The notes under the pieces were generated by a model that was given only the letters and a program-made list of their open reading frames with translations, had not been told where the DNA came from and ran no database searches. A stretch of 64,000 nucleotides of DNA from Psychrobacter aestuarii (GTDB lineage: Bacteria > Pseudomonadota > Gammaproteobacteria > Pseudomonadales > Moraxellaceae), in contig NZ_CAJGYT010000001.1 in assembly GCF_904846035.1 (NCBI RefSeq), positions 1,674,001-1,738,000 of the forward strand. The letters are read 5' to 3'. How positions within the stretch are numbered: the first letter of the stretch is position 1; the number at the start of each line of letters is the position of its first letter. A program made the position numbers and the translations under genes. This document shows, one piece after another, positions 40,185 through 50,984 of this stretch.

Positions 40185-40364
40185 ATGCCCTATATGTTCG
40201 GTGGACTGGTGGTGCTAAATGCATTGATGCTGGGCTACTACCTGTTTTTAAAGCAGCCCAGCCCCACCCAAAGCGTCCAGCAAGCCAAAACCGACTTGGT
40301 ACAGCCTGTTGAGTTTAGCAACAGTGCGGTTTATATTCCGCCGCGTATCGGTACGAAAGAATAA
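40185..40364 (+). CDS. Small single-pass membrane protein, 59 residues
   Basis: This gene falls below common length cut-offs. AAAGGAGA lies 5 bases before the ATG. The protein begins MPYMFGGLVVLNALMLGYYL, a single membrane helix, and continues with a Gln/Ser/Pro-rich hydrophilic tail (about 35 residues) ending YIPPRIGTKE. It is 79 bp downstream of the kinase and may be in its operon. Function is unknown; a small regulator of the kinase is only a guess. Confidence 0.65.
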   Translation: MPYMFGGLVVLNALMLGYYLFLKQPSPTQSVQQAKTDLVQPVEFSNSAVYIPPRIGTKE

Positions 40365-40409
40365 GCACTGCCGCTGCATGAGTGTCCTGCCATGCAGCGG
40401 CAGTGTGTT

Positions 40410-41843
40410 TTAGGGTGTGGTTTCAGCCGATGGGGTTTCGCCAGCGACTTTGGAGATAAGGGGGATGCGCACGCAGACCTGTAGTCCACCATCAGGATGA
40501 TTGATGGCCTCAACCGTTCCGTGATGTAGCCCTGCAATACGATTGACAATCGCAAGTCCCAGACCACTGCCTTGGGTGGTACGCGCCGTCTCACCGCGCT
40601 CAAAGGGCTGCATGATACGCTCGAGTTGGTCTTCTGCCACCCCTTCGCCGCAGTCGCGTACACAAATCATCAGCTGCTCTTGTGCTTCTTGATTGACCTC
40701 ATTTTCACTAATCACCTCGCTGTCATGCGCCATTTGGTTGTCAATAAAGGTCGGTACTACGGTCGCAGACAGATAAATCGGCGGTTTACCGTAACGGTTG
40801 GCATTGTTCACCAAGTTGATAATCAAGCGCTTAATGGATAAAGGGCGTACAGGTACGGCCTTGTCACAATCGGACTGGTAGACGAACTCTGTCGGCGCAA
40901 ATTGCACCATGATTTCATTAAAAATGGTGTCGAGCGTGGTCAAGCGTACGGGCTCATCTGAGCCATCTTTCATAAAGGAGATGAACTGCTCCAAAATGGC
41001 GTCCATGTCCTCAATGTCATAAATCAGCCCCTCACGAAAAAACTCATCAGGCAGCATCTCAGCAGTCAGGCGCATGCGGGTCAGCGGGGTACGCAAGTCG
41101 TGTGAAATACCCGCCAGCATAATCGTACGCTCTTTTTGTGCTTGATTGAGCGTGGTAAACAGGCGGTTAAAGGCGGTATTGACTTGGCGAATCTCAGTCG
41201 GTCCTTTGTCGGTCGGCAAAGTGGTGACATGACCTAGGCGGATATAGTTGGTCGCCGCGCGCTGCAAGTAGCGTAGCGGGCGGTTTAATTGCCGCGCCAG
41301 CATAATCACGGTCAGCAAGGTTAAAATCGGTAAGCCGAGCAAAAACAGCAGCAGCAGCGCAGGGCTGTACTGAGAGTAATAAATCATCGGCTCGCGAATC
41401 CAAAAACTGGTGTCGGCGCTGTCTTGTACCCACAGCTGCGGCGTCGGTTTAAACTTAAAATACACCTGCACAGGACGGCCAATCTGTGCGGTAATCTCGC
41501 GCTCTAAAACATTGGTGAACAAATCCACAAACACCTTGTCCTCGACCTGCGGAAAGTCGCGTGGGTTATTGACCACCACCACGTGTGAGTTGCGATATAT
41601 CCAGCGCTGAAACGCAGGCTCACCGCGCCAATCGTCTTTGACCCGTTTGATTAAATGCAGCTCACTGCTTAAATAGCGGGCATGGGTTTTTAGCTCAGGC
41701 AAATACAGACTGCGCCAAAACAGCCACAGCGACAGCCCCACACTGATGCCGACAATAAAGGTCACCATCAAGGTGGTCAGCCAACTGCTGGAATACGAGC
41801 GTTGGCGCCAGCTGCGCCGACGAGAGCGGGGGGATGATGTCAT
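40410..41843 (-). CDS. envZ: EnvZ-like osmosensor-type histidine kinase
   Basis: The 477-residue kinase has an Arg/Ser-rich cytoplasmic start, a first membrane helix (TLMVTFIVGISVGLSLWLF), a periplasmic part to about 160, a second helix (ALLLLFLLGLPILTLLTVIML), HAMP, then the EnvZ-style H box AGISHDLRTPLTRMRLTAEML. N box NLVNNANRYG, G1 DCGEGV, G2 GSGLGLAIVNRIAG. The H box is nearly that of EnvZ. No response regulator lies on this strand next to it, so it is either an orphan whose OmpR is elsewhere or it works with the regulator at 37347. Confidence 0.82.
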   Translation of the reverse strand: MTSSPRSRRRSWRQRSYSSSWLTTLMVTFIVGISVGLSLWLFWRSLYLPELKTHARYLSSELHLIKRVKDDWRGEPAFQRWIYRNSHVVVVNNPRDFPQVEDKVFVDLFTNVLEREITAQIGRPVQVYFKFKPTPQLWVQDSADTSFWIREPMIYYSQYSPALLLLFLLGLPILTLLTVIMLARQLNRPLRYLQRAATNYIRLGHVTTLPTDKGPTEIRQVNTAFNRLFTTLNQAQKERTIMLAGISHDLRTPLTRMRLTAEMLPDEFFREGLIYDIEDMDAILEQFISFMKDGSDEPVRLTTLDTIFNEIMVQFAPTEFVYQSDCDKAVPVRPLSIKRLIINLVNNANRYGKPPIYLSATVVPTFIDNQMAHDSEVISENEVNQEAQEQLMICVRDCGEGVAEDQLERIMQPFERGETARTTQGSGLGLAIVNRIAGLHHGTVEAINHPDGGLQVCVRIPLISKVAGETPSAETTP

Positions 41844-42015
41844 GACAGACGCCTTTAGTGAGTCGGTGGACGAAAAATCAGGTGCGCACTGGGCGCATCA
41901 AATTCGGTGGCTACTACTATATCTGCAAAAAGCGGGTATCGGCCACACAATCGTCAAATAAGCGCTAACTGATTGTATCGCCACGCATAAAATAAGCAAA
42001 TAAACACAGTTTATG

Positions 42016-42044
42016 TTTTCATAAAACTAAGACTATGGTATAAT
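42016..42044 (+). promoter_or_regulatory. Promoter of the rpsP operon
   Basis: TTTTCA, 17-bp spacer and a perfect TATAAT with an extended TG one base upstream, 40 bp before rpsP. Confidence 0.65.
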
Positions 42045-42083
42045 TATGCCCTTTTTGGTATACCTGCGAAAGAGAGAATTCAC

Positions 42084-42350
42084 ATGGTTGTTATTCGTTT
42101 AGCACGGGGCGGTGCCAAAAAACGCCCATTTTACCAAGTCGTTGTTGCTGATCAGCGCTGCGCACGCGATGGTCGTTACATCGAGAAAATTGGCTTTTTT
42201 AACCCACTAGCCAAAGCGTCAGAAGAAGGCGTACGTTTAGACATGGATGCGTATAACGCATGGCTTGCTAAAGGTGCCCAACCTTCAGACCGCGTTGCTG
42301 CTCTAGCAAAGTCTTACAAACCAGCGGCTGACACTGAAGCGACTGCTTAA
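42084..42350 (+). CDS. rpsP: 30S ribosomal protein S16
   Basis: The 88-residue protein starts [20 protein letters not shown], the S16 signature, followed by [14 protein letters not shown]. It is the first gene of rpsP-rimM-trmD-rplS. Confidence 0.98.
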   Translation: MVVIRLARGGAKKRPFYQVVVADQRCARDGRYIEKIGFFNPLAKASEEGVRLDMDAYNAWLAKGAQPSDRVAALAKSYKPAADTEATA

Positions 42351-42512
42351 GTAGATGCCCGTGTTTCCATTAGCAACTGCTAAAGGCTACATTTGGTTTT
42401 TTTGATGGCGTAACTGGTACTGCCAGTGTACGCGCTTTATCGTTTATGATGAAGTCATCATCAATTTTGTACGTATTTGCCATCTTATTTTGTCTAACAT
42501 TAAGTACATCGT

Positions 42513-43046
42513 ATGTCTACAACACCTAATGCCGATACACTAATGAAAGTTGGTCAGCTCAAAAAGCCTTACGGCATTAAGGGCTGGCTTTGGGTGTTTA
42601 GTGATACCGATGAGCGTGAGGCAATTTTTGATTGGCAGCCGTGGTGGATAAAAACCGCCACTGGCATCAGACCACTTACGGTAACCAACTGGCGCTCTCA
42701 AGGCTCAGGGTTGGTGGCTCAGTTTGAGCAAGTACCTGACCGTAATGTGGCAGAGACCATGCATGGCGTTGCCATCTGGGTGGCCAAAGAGTCCTTACCT
42801 GAACTGCCTGATGATGAGTATTATTGGTCAGATTTGGTAGGTCTTCAGGTCATCAATGAAGAACAAGCGTATTTGGGCGACATCGCCGAGATGTTTGAGA
42901 CGGGGGCACACGATATCATGCGTGTGGCACCGACTGATGACAGCTTAGACAGCGAAGAGCGCCTAATTCCGTGGCATAAACAAACCGTCTTGAGCGTCGA
43001 TATGGCGAGCAAGACTGTCCATGTGGCATGGCAAAGCGACTACTAA
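42513..43046 (+). CDS. rimM: Ribosome maturation factor RimM
   Basis: Helps assemble the 30S head by binding S19. The 177 residues have the N-terminal RimM domain (VGQLKKPYGIKGWLWVFSDTD) and a C-terminal PRC barrel (YYWSDLVGLQVINEE...LIPW). Order and length fit the family. Confidence 0.95.
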   Translation: MSTTPNADTLMKVGQLKKPYGIKGWLWVFSDTDEREAIFDWQPWWIKTATGIRPLTVTNWRSQGSGLVAQFEQVPDRNVAETMHGVAIWVAKESLPELPDDEYYWSDLVGLQVINEEQAYLGDIAEMFETGAHDIMRVAPTDDSLDSEERLIPWHKQTVLSVDMASKTVHVAWQSDY

Positions 43047-43064
43047 CCGTCGTACTGAGGTCAG

Positions 43065-43832
43065 ATGTATTTTGCAGTCATCAGTATCTTTCCTGAAATG
43101 TTCACCGCGATTCGTGATTTTGGTATCACAGCGCGGGCGTGCAATGAGGGTAAAGTGACGATTGAGTGTATCAATCCTCGTGATTATACCGCTGACAACT
43201 ACCGCCGTATTGATGAGCGTCCCTATGGGGGCGGTCCTGGTATGGTGATGATGGCAGAGCCTTTGGCCAAAGCCATTGACGATGCACGCAGTCGCGCACA
43301 GGCGTATGGTTGCCGTATTGATGCGGCGCATTGCCCCGTGGTCTATCTGTCGCCGCAAGGTCGACAGCTGGATGAAGGTGGGGTGCTTGCGATGAGCAAG
43401 TACGAGGGCATGATTTTATTGTGTGGTCGTTACGAAGGCATCGATGAGCGCTTGTTAAGCCAATACGTTGATACCGAAATCTCCATTGGAGACTATGTGT
43501 TAACGGGTGGTGAGCTGCCTGCTATGGTCGTTATGGACAGTGTGATACGCCGCTTGCCTGAAGTGATGGGTGATGCCCAATCTGCAGAGCAAGATTCGTT
43601 CGTTGATGGCTTGCTAGACTGTCCCCATTACACCAAGCCGCATGTGTTTGCGGACATGCCCGTCCCTGAAGTACTGATGTCAGGTCACCATGCCAATATC
43701 GCCAAATGGCGATTTACCCAGCAGGTGCAACGTACAAAAGCGCGTCGTCCCGATTTGTGGCAAGCGTTTCGCCCGTCCGCCGAACAGGCAGCGTGGCTAA
43801 AAAAGATGCCCAAGGATAACGACGCCTCATAA
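43065..43832 (+). CDS. trmD: tRNA (guanine-37-N1)-methyltransferase TrmD
   Basis: SPOUT-fold enzyme, 255 residues; methylates G37 next to the anticodon to prevent frameshifting. The knot is visible as [25 protein letters not shown] and [27 protein letters not shown]-like [13 protein letters not shown] binds substrate. It lies 18 bp after rimM. Confidence 0.97.
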   Translation: MYFAVISIFPEMFTAIRDFGITARACNEGKVTIECINPRDYTADNYRRIDERPYGGGPGMVMMAEPLAKAIDDARSRAQAYGCRIDAAHCPVVYLSPQGRQLDEGGVLAMSKYEGMILLCGRYEGIDERLLSQYVDTEISIGDYVLTGGELPAMVVMDSVIRRLPEVMGDAQSAEQDSFVDGLLDCPHYTKPHVFADMPVPEVLMSGHHANIAKWRFTQQVQRTKARRPDLWQAFRPSAEQAAWLKKMPKDNDAS

Positions 43833-43991
43833 GCATATGTATTGTTTATTGATGTTATAAAAAGCGGTCATAATGATGACCTCTAACCCATACCCTTTGA
43901 CGTCATGGCTTTGTATTTGAAGTTATGACATTTATTACAAACAGGTGATACGCGTGAAGCCTCTATCATCTAATGTGAGGAGAGAACTCTC

Positions 43992-44411
43992 ATGAGCAAC
44001 AAGCATCCATTGGTTCAGGTCATTGAAAACGCTCAATTGCGTGAGCACCCAAGCTTCGCACCAGGCGACACTGTCGTGGTTCAAGTAAAAGTACGTGAAG
44101 GTGAGCGTGAGCGTCTACAGGCCTTTGAAGGCGTTGTTATCGCTAAGCGTAACCGTGGCCTAAACTCTGCATTTACCGTACGTAAAATCTCAAGCGGTAT
44201 CGGTGTAGAGCGTGCCTTCCAGTTGCACTCACCACTTATCGACAGCATTGAAGTGAAACGCCGTGGCGCTGTTCGCCGTGCGAAACTATACTACTTACGT
44301 GAGCGTTCTGGTAAATCAGCTCGTATCCGTGAAAAGCTTGGTGCGCGTCCAGCACAGACCAAAACTGACGCTGGTGTACCTGATGCGGTTGAGACTGCAC
44401 CTGGTATCTAA
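43992..44411 (+). CDS. rplS: 50S ribosomal protein L19
   Basis: The 139 residues include [43 protein letters not shown] and [13 protein letters not shown], the L19 signature. The acidic, Ala/Thr-rich C-terminal tail extends about 20 residues beyond E. coli L19. GAGGAG is the ribosome binding site. Confidence 0.97.
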   Translation: MSNKHPLVQVIENAQLREHPSFAPGDTVVVQVKVREGERERLQAFEGVVIAKRNRGLNSAFTVRKISSGIGVERAFQLHSPLIDSIEVKRRGAVRRAKLYYLRERSGKSARIREKLGARPAQTKTDAGVPDAVETAPGI

Positions 44412-44514
44412 GTACCAAGATAGCCTTGTGACGATACTTCGCAGGTCGTGACAAGGCAAAGAGATACAAGCCCTTATTCATAGGTTTATTTATAAATAAG
44501 CAGGCGTACCAAAA

Positions 44515-44560
44515 AAGACAAAACCCCAGTTTGTGCTGATGCCAAACTGGGGTTTTTGTT
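44515..44560. terminator. Bidirectional terminator between rplS and the thioesterase gene
   Basis: A 13-bp perfect stem AAACCCCAGTTTG (44521-44533) with its complement (44543-44555), loop of 9, with A-rich and T-rich flanks. Confidence 0.88.
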
Positions 44561-44592
44561 TGTTAAAAACAATCATAAAGGATGTAAATCCT

Positions 44593-45156
44593 TTAGCCTT
44601 CATGCGCCTCGTTGATGATTTGGCTGGATTGATCTGCCGATTTGCTGTGCTTACGCAGGCGGATATAGACGGTTTTGCTGACCGTCGCCACCACTTTTTG
44701 TTGGTCATCGACGATATCGACCGTGTATTCACGAAACACAGGTGCGCCTTCTTTTGCCAGCTCTTGAATGTCGGAAATCTCCGAGCTTGGGATTTTGATA
44801 CGTGCAGTGACCTTGTCGTGACCCGGCGCGATAAAGTCAATCTTGGCGCTTTTGTCCCACACCACGTAGCCGCTACCCAGCTGGCGCATCAATATCAGCA
44901 TATAAAATGGGTCGGTCATTGAGTACAGACTGCCACCAAACTGAGTGCCCACCACATTCTTATTAAGCGCGGTTAACGGCATGCTCACCACACACAGCCC
45001 TTGGTCCAAATCAATGTGCTCAACCTTGATACCTGCACCCACATAAGGGGCGTAGGTGTTGATACGCAATTTAAGCAGATGAGGCGTGAGTAGGGGTATG
45101 ATGTTTTTTTTCGCATTGCGCTTTAGGGTCTCTAATCTTTTCGGCAATAAACTCAT
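44593..45156 (-). CDS. Hotdog-fold thioesterase-like protein (DUF4442/PaaI-like)
   Basis: The 187-residue protein has the hotdog core NKNVVGTQFGGSLYSMTDPFYMLILM, in which the central helix follows VGTQFGG, and strands such as YVVWDKSAKIDFIAPG. DUF4442 proteins of this form are presumed acyl-CoA thioesterases, but their substrates are mostly unknown. It is divergent from uvrC. Confidence 0.8.
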   Translation of the reverse strand: MSLLPKRLETLKRNAKKNIIPLLTPHLLKLRINTYAPYVGAGIKVEHIDLDQGLCVVSMPLTALNKNVVGTQFGGSLYSMTDPFYMLILMRQLGSGYVVWDKSAKIDFIAPGHDKVTARIKIPSSEISDIQELAKEGAPVFREYTVDIVDDQQKVVATVSKTVYIRLRKHSKSADQSSQIINEAHEG

Positions 45157-45372
45157 GTACTTATCCTTTCATCCTTCATATAAAATCCATGGCCGAACAC
45201 CATCCCTAGTGCCGTGCCATTTAACAATCAAAAGATTTCTATCATAATTAAAAACGCGCTTATCAGCCAGTTGTAAAGCGTAACGAGCCGTGTATCGGCG
45301 CGCAGATGGCTTGCAAAACCGTGGCGATTCCCCATAATAAAAGCACTCATTTTGTTTGATAAGCAGGGTTTT

Positions 45373-47217
45373 ATGGCAGAGACACAAGCATCGACGTCTA
45401 AGGACGACAAGCAAGCAAGGCTTAAGCACTTAATCAAACGGCTGCCCAATTTGCCTGGCGTTTATAAGATGCTCGGTAAAAATGGCGACATTTTATACGT
45501 TGGTAAGGCAAAATCACTAAAAAGCCGCGTCAACAGCTACTTTGCCAAAACCATCGACCACCCAAAGACGCGTGCCTTGGTGGCGCGTATTCACGATATC
45601 GAAACCATCATTACCCGCAGTGAGACCGAAGCGCTATTGCTCGAGCAGAATCTGATTAAAGAGCATCGCCCGCCGTATAACGTGCTGCTGCGCGATGACA
45701 AGTCCTATCTGTATGTGTTTATCTCAGCGGACAAGCCCTATCCGCGTTTGGCTTATGGACGCGGCAAGGGCAATCATCAAAAGGGGCGTTTTTTTGGGCC
45801 GTTTCCGTCCGCGCACGCGGCAAAAGAAACCTTACTGCTTATGCAAAAAATGTTTCAGATGCGCCAGTGTACCAACACCTTTTTTCGTCAGCGTAAGCGC
45901 CCTTGCCTTGAATATCAAATCAAACGCTGCCGTGCCCCTTGCGTGGGGCTGGTGTCGCCTGAAGAATACAATGAGGATGTGAACAACACCATTCGCTTTT
46001 TAAAAGGTGACTCCAGTGACATCCACGGCGCGCTTATTGACAAGATGGAGCATGCGGCAGAGGGGCTGGACTTTGAAAAAGCGGCTTTTTATCGCGACCA
46101 GCTGTCGATGCTGCGCGAGGTGCAAGCCAAACAAGCGGTCTACACCGTGCAAGGCGAGGCTGATGTCATTGCCATTGATAGCCAAGCGGGCATGACCTGC
46201 GTTAATGTGCTGACGGTACGCGGCGGGCGGGTGCTTGGTGGTAAAAACTATTTTCCTGACATCGACAGCAGTGAGCCGATTGAAAATAATTTATCGGCGT
46301 TTATCACCTCGTTTTATTTTCAGGTGACCGACGACTTGCCCGCCGAGATTATTTTAAGTCACGACACCCCAGACCGTGCGGCACTGGCCGAAGCGCTCAG
46401 TACGCATTTTGGCAGTAAGGTGGTGATTAAGGTCAATGTACGCGAGCACCGTGCAGAATGGCTACAACTGGCGAACCTCAATGCCAGCAACGCGCTAAAA
46501 ACCAAACTCGGTGACTATCTGGAGCTGCACGCCCGCTTTGGTGCGCTCAAGTCGGTACTGGCAGACGTCAGCGAGCGCGAGATTGACCGCATCGAATGCT
46601 TTGATATCTCGCACACCATGGGCGAGGCAACGGTCGCCAGCTGCGTGGTGTTTGACCAAGGCGGCGCGCGCAAACGTGACTACCGTCAGTATGCCATTCA
46701 CGACATTCAAGGTGGCGATGACTATGCGGCGATGAAGCAAGCGCTCACGCGCCGTTATAAAAAACAGCCACTGCCTGATTTATTATTGATTGATGGCGGT
46801 AAAGGTCAGCTGAATATGGCAAAAGAAGTGCTGACCGAGCTGGGTATTTTGGATGACACTTTATTGATTGGTGTGGCCAAAGGCGAGGGGCGCAAGGCGG
46901 GACTTGAGGTGTTACACTTTTTGCAGCATCCACCGCTCGATTTACCGATGGACAGCAAGGCGCTGCATTTATTGATGCATATTCGTGATGAGGCGCACCG
47001 TTTTGCCATCACCGCGCACCGCAAAAAACGCGACAAGCGTCGCTCGTCATCGGTATTAGAAGTCATTCCAGGATTGGGGGAGAAGCGCCGCCGCGATTTG
47101 CTGAACCACTTTGGCGGGATACAGCAGCTGTTGGGCGCATCGGAAACCGAGTTGGCAGGTGTGCCGGGTATCGGTAAAGTGCTGGCGCGTACCATTTATA
47201 AAGTCTTGCACGAATAG
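45373..47217 (+). CDS. uvrC: Excinuclease ABC subunit UvrC
   Basis: Makes the dual incisions in nucleotide excision repair. The 614 residues comprise the GIY-YIG domain ([26 protein letters not shown]), the Cys-containing linker ([13 protein letters not shown]), a UVR region, the RNase H-like C-terminal nuclease ([31 protein letters not shown]) and two helix-hairpin-helix motifs ([22 protein letters not shown]). ATG 45373 with AGCAGGG upstream is preferred over TTG 45352. Confidence 0.96.
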   Translation: MAETQASTSKDDKQARLKHLIKRLPNLPGVYKMLGKNGDILYVGKAKSLKSRVNSYFAKTIDHPKTRALVARIHDIETIITRSETEALLLEQNLIKEHRPPYNVLLRDDKSYLYVFISADKPYPRLAYGRGKGNHQKGRFFGPFPSAHAAKETLLLMQKMFQMRQCTNTFFRQRKRPCLEYQIKRCRAPCVGLVSPEEYNEDVNNTIRFLKGDSSDIHGALIDKMEHAAEGLDFEKAAFYRDQLSMLREVQAKQAVYTVQGEADVIAIDSQAGMTCVNVLTVRGGRVLGGKNYFPDIDSSEPIENNLSAFITSFYFQVTDDLPAEIILSHDTPDRAALAEALSTHFGSKVVIKVNVREHRAEWLQLANLNASNALKTKLGDYLELHARFGALKSVLADVSEREIDRIECFDISHTMGEATVASCVVFDQGGARKRDYRQYAIHDIQGGDDYAAMKQALTRRYKKQPLPDLLLIDGGKGQLNMAKEVLTELGILDDTLLIGVAKGEGRKAGLEVLHFLQHPPLDLPMDSKALHLLMHIRDEAHRFAITAHRKKRDKRRSSSVLEVIPGLGEKRRRDLLNHFGGIQQLLGASETELAGVPGIGKVLARTIYKVLHE

Positions 47218-47265
47218 TGATTGTACCAGACGTTATAAACGGCGCACGCGTGGTGTCAATGTGCT

Positions 47266-47844
47266 TTACGCAGAGGCGCTGCGCTCATAGCGCACGAACC
47301 GATAGCTCAGATTGCTGTTGTCATCGTGCTGCTCAGCGCTTTCTTCTGCGGTGCTAAAGGCAGGCGGCAGCTCAGGATAAAACGCGTCGCCGTCTTCGAT
47401 ATCGGTATCTACCAAGGTCAGCTCTACGCGGTCGGTGTAGCGCAGCGCGTCACGGAACACACGCTCGCCACCAATCACCCATACGGTGTCTAAATGCATG
47501 CCATGTGCCAAGCTCGCCGCAGACGTCAGTGCGTCATCCAGATTGTGCATCACGTGTACGTACGGACGCATGTCTAAGGCATGTGTCTTGGCATAGTCCA
47601 TATCGCTTGTGATAATAAAACAGACGCGCTTTGGTAGTGGCTTGCTGCCCATCGATTCAAACGTTTTACGCCCCATAATCACAATGCCGCTCATACCATC
47701 GGCATGGTCGTTGTCACTGGTAGTCAGCTGCTTAAAATGCTGCAAATCGGCTGAGATATGCCAAGGCAGCGCATTGTCTTTGCCAATGCAGCGGTTGCGG
47801 CTGATGGCAGCGATTTGGGCGACTTGTGTACCGGCGTAACTCAT
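47266..47844 (-). CDS. folA: Dihydrofolate reductase FolA
   Basis: Reduces dihydrofolate, the product of ThyA. At 192 residues it is longer than E. coli FolA (159), with an extended middle and tail. Motifs: ISRNRCIGKDNALPWHISADLQHF and IVIMGRKTFESMGSKPLPKR, then VWVIGGERVFRDAL. It is 55 bp downstream of thyA on the same strand, a natural pair. Confidence 0.95.
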   Translation of the reverse strand: MSYAGTQVAQIAAISRNRCIGKDNALPWHISADLQHFKQLTTSDNDHADGMSGIVIMGRKTFESMGSKPLPKRVCFIITSDMDYAKTHALDMRPYVHVMHNLDDALTSAASLAHGMHLDTVWVIGGERVFRDALRYTDRVELTLVDTDIEDGDAFYPELPPAFSTAEESAEQHDDNSNLSYRFVRYERSASA

Positions 47845-47899
47845 AATGAATCCTTGTTTTTGTTCATTTTATTATGCCCGAACGCACGCACAGCGCAGG

Positions 47900-48760
47900 T
47901 TATACCGCGACGGGTGCCTTGATGGTCGGGTGCGATTCATAATTATGAACGTGGATATCCTCATAAGTAAAGGCAAAAATGTCTTTGACTTGTGGGTTTA
48001 ACTGTAACGAAGGTAAGGGCATAAGTTCACGCCCAAGCTGGGTTGCCACTTGCTCAAGGTGGTTTTGATAAATATGGCAATCACCGCCCGTCCACACAAA
48101 CTCGCCAACCTCAAGCCCGCACACTTGGGCAATCATGTGCGTGAGTAGCGCGTAGCTGGCGATATTAAAGGGCACGCCCAAGAACAAATCTGCCGAGCGC
48201 TGATACAGCTGGCACGATAATTTATTGTCCGCCACAAAAAATTGAAACAGCGTATGACACGGCGGCAGCGCCACTTGGTCCGCCTCGCTGGGGTTCCAGC
48301 CTGAGACAATCAGACGGCGCGAGTTGGGGTTATTTTTTATCTGCTCAACAAGGTTGGCAATTTGGTCAACACCATCGCGGTTATAGTCGCCATCGGCGTT
48401 TTTACTCGCGCCATAGTTGCGCCATTGATGTCCATAAATCGGACCCAAATCGCCTTCGCGGCGGTTAAAGCGCGCGGTTTGCGCGGCGGTCGCCCACTCA
48501 TTCCAAATGCGTACGCCGTGTTCTTGTAGATAGCCCACGTGCGTATCGCCGCTTAAAAACCACAGCAGCTCATACACGATGGATTTAAAATGCACTTTTT
48601 TGGTGGTCAATAGCGGAAAGCCATCGCTTAAATCAAAGCGTAATTGCGCGCCAAAATGACTGAGCGTGCCTGTGCCTGTGCGGTCGCCTTTGACCGTGCC
48701 GTGCTCGCGCACATAATCTAGCAGCTCAAGATAAGCGCGCTCGTTTTTACTGTGTATCAT
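47900..48760 (-). CDS. thyA: Thymidylate synthase ThyA
   Basis: Makes dTMP from dUMP using methylenetetrahydrofolate. The 286 residues carry the nucleophile Cys in [13 protein letters not shown], the signature around [17 protein letters not shown], and [21 protein letters not shown]. The C-terminal PTIKAPVAV closes the active site. It lies between lgt and folA. Confidence 0.97.
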   Translation of the reverse strand: MIHSKNERAYLELLDYVREHGTVKGDRTGTGTLSHFGAQLRFDLSDGFPLLTTKKVHFKSIVYELLWFLSGDTHVGYLQEHGVRIWNEWATAAQTARFNRREGDLGPIYGHQWRNYGASKNADGDYNRDGVDQIANLVEQIKNNPNSRRLIVSGWNPSEADQVALPPCHTLFQFFVADNKLSCQLYQRSADLFLGVPFNIASYALLTHMIAQVCGLEVGEFVWTGGDCHIYQNHLEQVATQLGRELMPLPSLQLNPQVKDIFAFTYEDIHVHNYESHPTIKAPVAV

Positions 48761-48858
48761 AACTGTCGTACCTAAAGCTTAAAAAATGTGCCCGTATTTA
48801 TCAATGATATAGCCATTACTTAATAAAAAAGACACATCATGACCAACTCGCTCGATTT

Positions 48859-48916
48859 AATAGTATTTTTCTTGCTTGCTGTGACTGCGTCTCCAGAGGC
48901 TACGAAAAATACCATT
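48859..48916. repeat. Inverted repeat between thyA and lgt
   Basis: AATAGTATTTTTC (48859-48871) and GAAAAATACCATT (48904-48916) pair over 13 bp with one mismatch around a 32-base loop. It lies just after lgt on the minus strand and before thyA; it may be a loose terminator or an AT-rich regulatory site. Confidence 0.4.
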
Positions 48917-48955
48917 AAGTCTCGCTTTGTCTTATTTATAAAGAGTTTACTATAA

Positions 48956-49846
48956 CTATGCTGAATAAGTGGCCTGTTTGCCCCAATCATAGATGCCGCG
49001 CTTGTATGCGTAGGCGAGCATAAACAGCCCCAAAATAATCATCGGTGCGGTTAGGATTTGTCCTTTAGTCATCCAGCCAAAGAGGATAAAGCCTTGGTCG
49101 GCATCGGGCTGGCGGAAAAATTCGATAATAAAACGGCTCAAACCATAGCCCAATAAGAACAGCGCAGAGACCGCCATACGCGGACGCGGCTTGCTTGAGA
49201 ACCACCACAAGATGATGAATAACAACAACCCTTCGGCAAAGGCTTCGTACAGCTGCGATGGGTGGCGCGGCAGCACGTACTGACCGTTTACTTCAATCGC
49301 CAAGCGCTGCAAGCTTGGGTCTTGTTGCAGCAGCTCGGCATCAAAGGGCGCGGCTTGCGGGAAATACGTCAGCCAGTTGTAGCCGCCATCAGAGACGCGT
49401 CCCCACAGCTCGCCATTGATAAAGTTGCCTAGGCGACCAAAGAGTAAGCCTGTTGGTACACATGGCGCGATAAAATCGAGCACCTGAAACGGGGTCTTTT
49501 TGTACTTACGTGCAAAAAACCACATGCCCAGCACCACGCCGATAAAGCCGCCGTGGAACGACATGCCGCCTTCCCACACGCGCAGCAAGTAGGCAGGGTT
49601 TTGTAGCAGCTCGCCGAACTGGTAAAAGAGCACATAACCAATGCGCCCGCCCAGAATCACACCCAGCGCCCCATAAAACACCAAGTCCGACACCATATCC
49701 GCTGACCACGCATCACGCTTGGTACTGCGATACCATGCCAAGCCATAAGCGGCGGCAAAGGCGAGCAAATACATCAGTCCATACCAATGGACTTGTACAG
49801 GCCCAAGAGAGAGGGCAACAGGGTCAAACTGAGGATGAATCATCAT
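48956..49846 (-). CDS. lgt: Prolipoprotein diacylglyceryl transferase Lgt
   Basis: Inner-membrane enzyme that adds diacylglycerol to the lipobox cysteine of prolipoproteins. The 296 residues have seven helices. The signature [14 protein letters not shown] is present, and the essential N-terminal [11 protein letters not shown] and [12 protein letters not shown] blocks follow the family. It starts with a double ATG (49846 or 49843). lgt-thyA is a common gammaproteobacterial order. Confidence 0.96.
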   Translation of the reverse strand: MMIHPQFDPVALSLGPVQVHWYGLMYLLAFAAAYGLAWYRSTKRDAWSADMVSDLVFYGALGVILGGRIGYVLFYQFGELLQNPAYLLRVWEGGMSFHGGFIGVVLGMWFFARKYKKTPFQVLDFIAPCVPTGLLFGRLGNFINGELWGRVSDGGYNWLTYFPQAAPFDAELLQQDPSLQRLAIEVNGQYVLPRHPSQLYEAFAEGLLLFIILWWFSSKPRPRMAVSALFLLGYGLSRFIIEFFRQPDADQGFILFGWMTKGQILTAPMIILGLFMLAYAYKRGIYDWGKQATYSA

Positions 49847-50141
49847 AATGAGTACTTAGTGACGCGCGTTGGCGTGTGTAGTGAGACAGTTGAAAACCAA
49901 ACCATAAGGCGACACATCGCCGTGGCGCTGGCTTGTAGCGGTCATATATCAGGGTGACAACGGCAATCAGTTGCCCAAAATTGACCAGCGTATCATAGCA
50001 AAAAACGACATAAATAATAAGTCATGTCTGAGTGAGATGCGTAACCAGACCTCGCATCACTGTAGCCATGCAGGGTCATCAGCGCGGTAGAGGCTGTGCT
50101 ATAGTGGCGTGTAACATCATGGTCACCATCTAGGAGCGCTT

Positions 50142-50984
50142 ATGTGTATTGTCGCCATCGCTTGGCAGTTGTTTGATGAGCTGCCATTGGTGCTATTGTC
50201 CAACCGCGATGAGTTTTTCCAGCGTCCAACCAAGTCGCTACATCAGTGGTCTGATCAGCCCATCTATGCAGGTCGTGATGAAAAAAGTGGCGGGACATGG
50301 CTGGGTATTCATCAGCAGCCGCTAGCAGAGGCAGAGGCAGCGGGCGAGCATAGTACCGTTTATCAACAAAACGGACGTTGGGCGGCGGTACTCAACTTTC
50401 GTGATGGGGTGCAGGCGAACAGTCAAGAGCGCTCACGCGGTGAATTGGTGACGCATTTTTTGACCAGTGCGCTCAGCCCGATGGCGTTTGCACGGCAAAT
50501 TGATTTACAACAGTATGCAGGTTTTAATTTGATTGTCGGTGACGCTGGGCAGGCGGTCATGGTGAACAATCGCGGACATGCGCCGACGCCGCTCTATGCA
50601 GGACTGCATGTGATTTCAAATGGTCAGCCAGAGGAGCGCTGGTTTAAGACTGAGCGCTTGCGCGCGCGCCTGCGTCAAGAGGTGCTGCCGCTGATTGCGG
50701 AAGACCCTACGCCAGAGTACTGGCAGCCTGCTGCTTTTGCTGTGTTGTCCGACAGCACCTTAGCCACTGCCACTGAGCTGCCTGATACAGGTATTGATAA
50801 GGCGATTGAACACGCGCTGTCGTCGATTTACATTCGTACAGGTGAGCCTCGCGCAAAGGATGGCAAAAACCTGCTGTCCAATTATGGTACCCGCACGCAA
50901 AGCATTTTGACATTATGGCGCGTTCTTGATGCTAAGCCATCTACCGTCGATATAAGTGCCTGTCTTATCAGCCGTGAGACTTAG
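50142..50984 (+). CDS. NRDE/TANGO2-family protein
   Basis: The 280 residues begin MCIVAIAW with the N-terminal Cys typical of Ntn-like hydrolase folds, and the family-name motif is LLSNRDEFFQRPT. ISNG and YGTRTQSIL, also conserved, occur later. TANGO2 homologues have been linked to lipid or heme handling; the bacterial role is not settled. AGGAG precedes the ATG. It is divergent from lgt. Confidence 0.85.
   Translation: MCIVAIAWQLFDELPLVLLSNRDEFFQRPTKSLHQWSDQPIYAGRDEKSGGTWLGIHQQPLAEAEAAGEHSTVYQQNGRWAAVLNFRDGVQANSQERSRGELVTHFLTSALSPMAFARQIDLQQYAGFNLIVGDAGQAVMVNNRGHAPTPLYAGLHVISNGQPEERWFKTERLRARLRQEVLPLIAEDPTPEYWQPAAFAVLSDSTLATATELPDTGIDKAIEHALSSIYIRTGEPRAKDGKNLLSNYGTRTQSILTLWRVLDAKPSTVDISACLISRET

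Noticed and set aside
45300-45350. tRNA-like fragment upstream of uvrC
   Set aside because: A short stretch resembles a tRNA arm but no cloverleaf, T-loop or CCA-side acceptor stem can be drawn on either strand.
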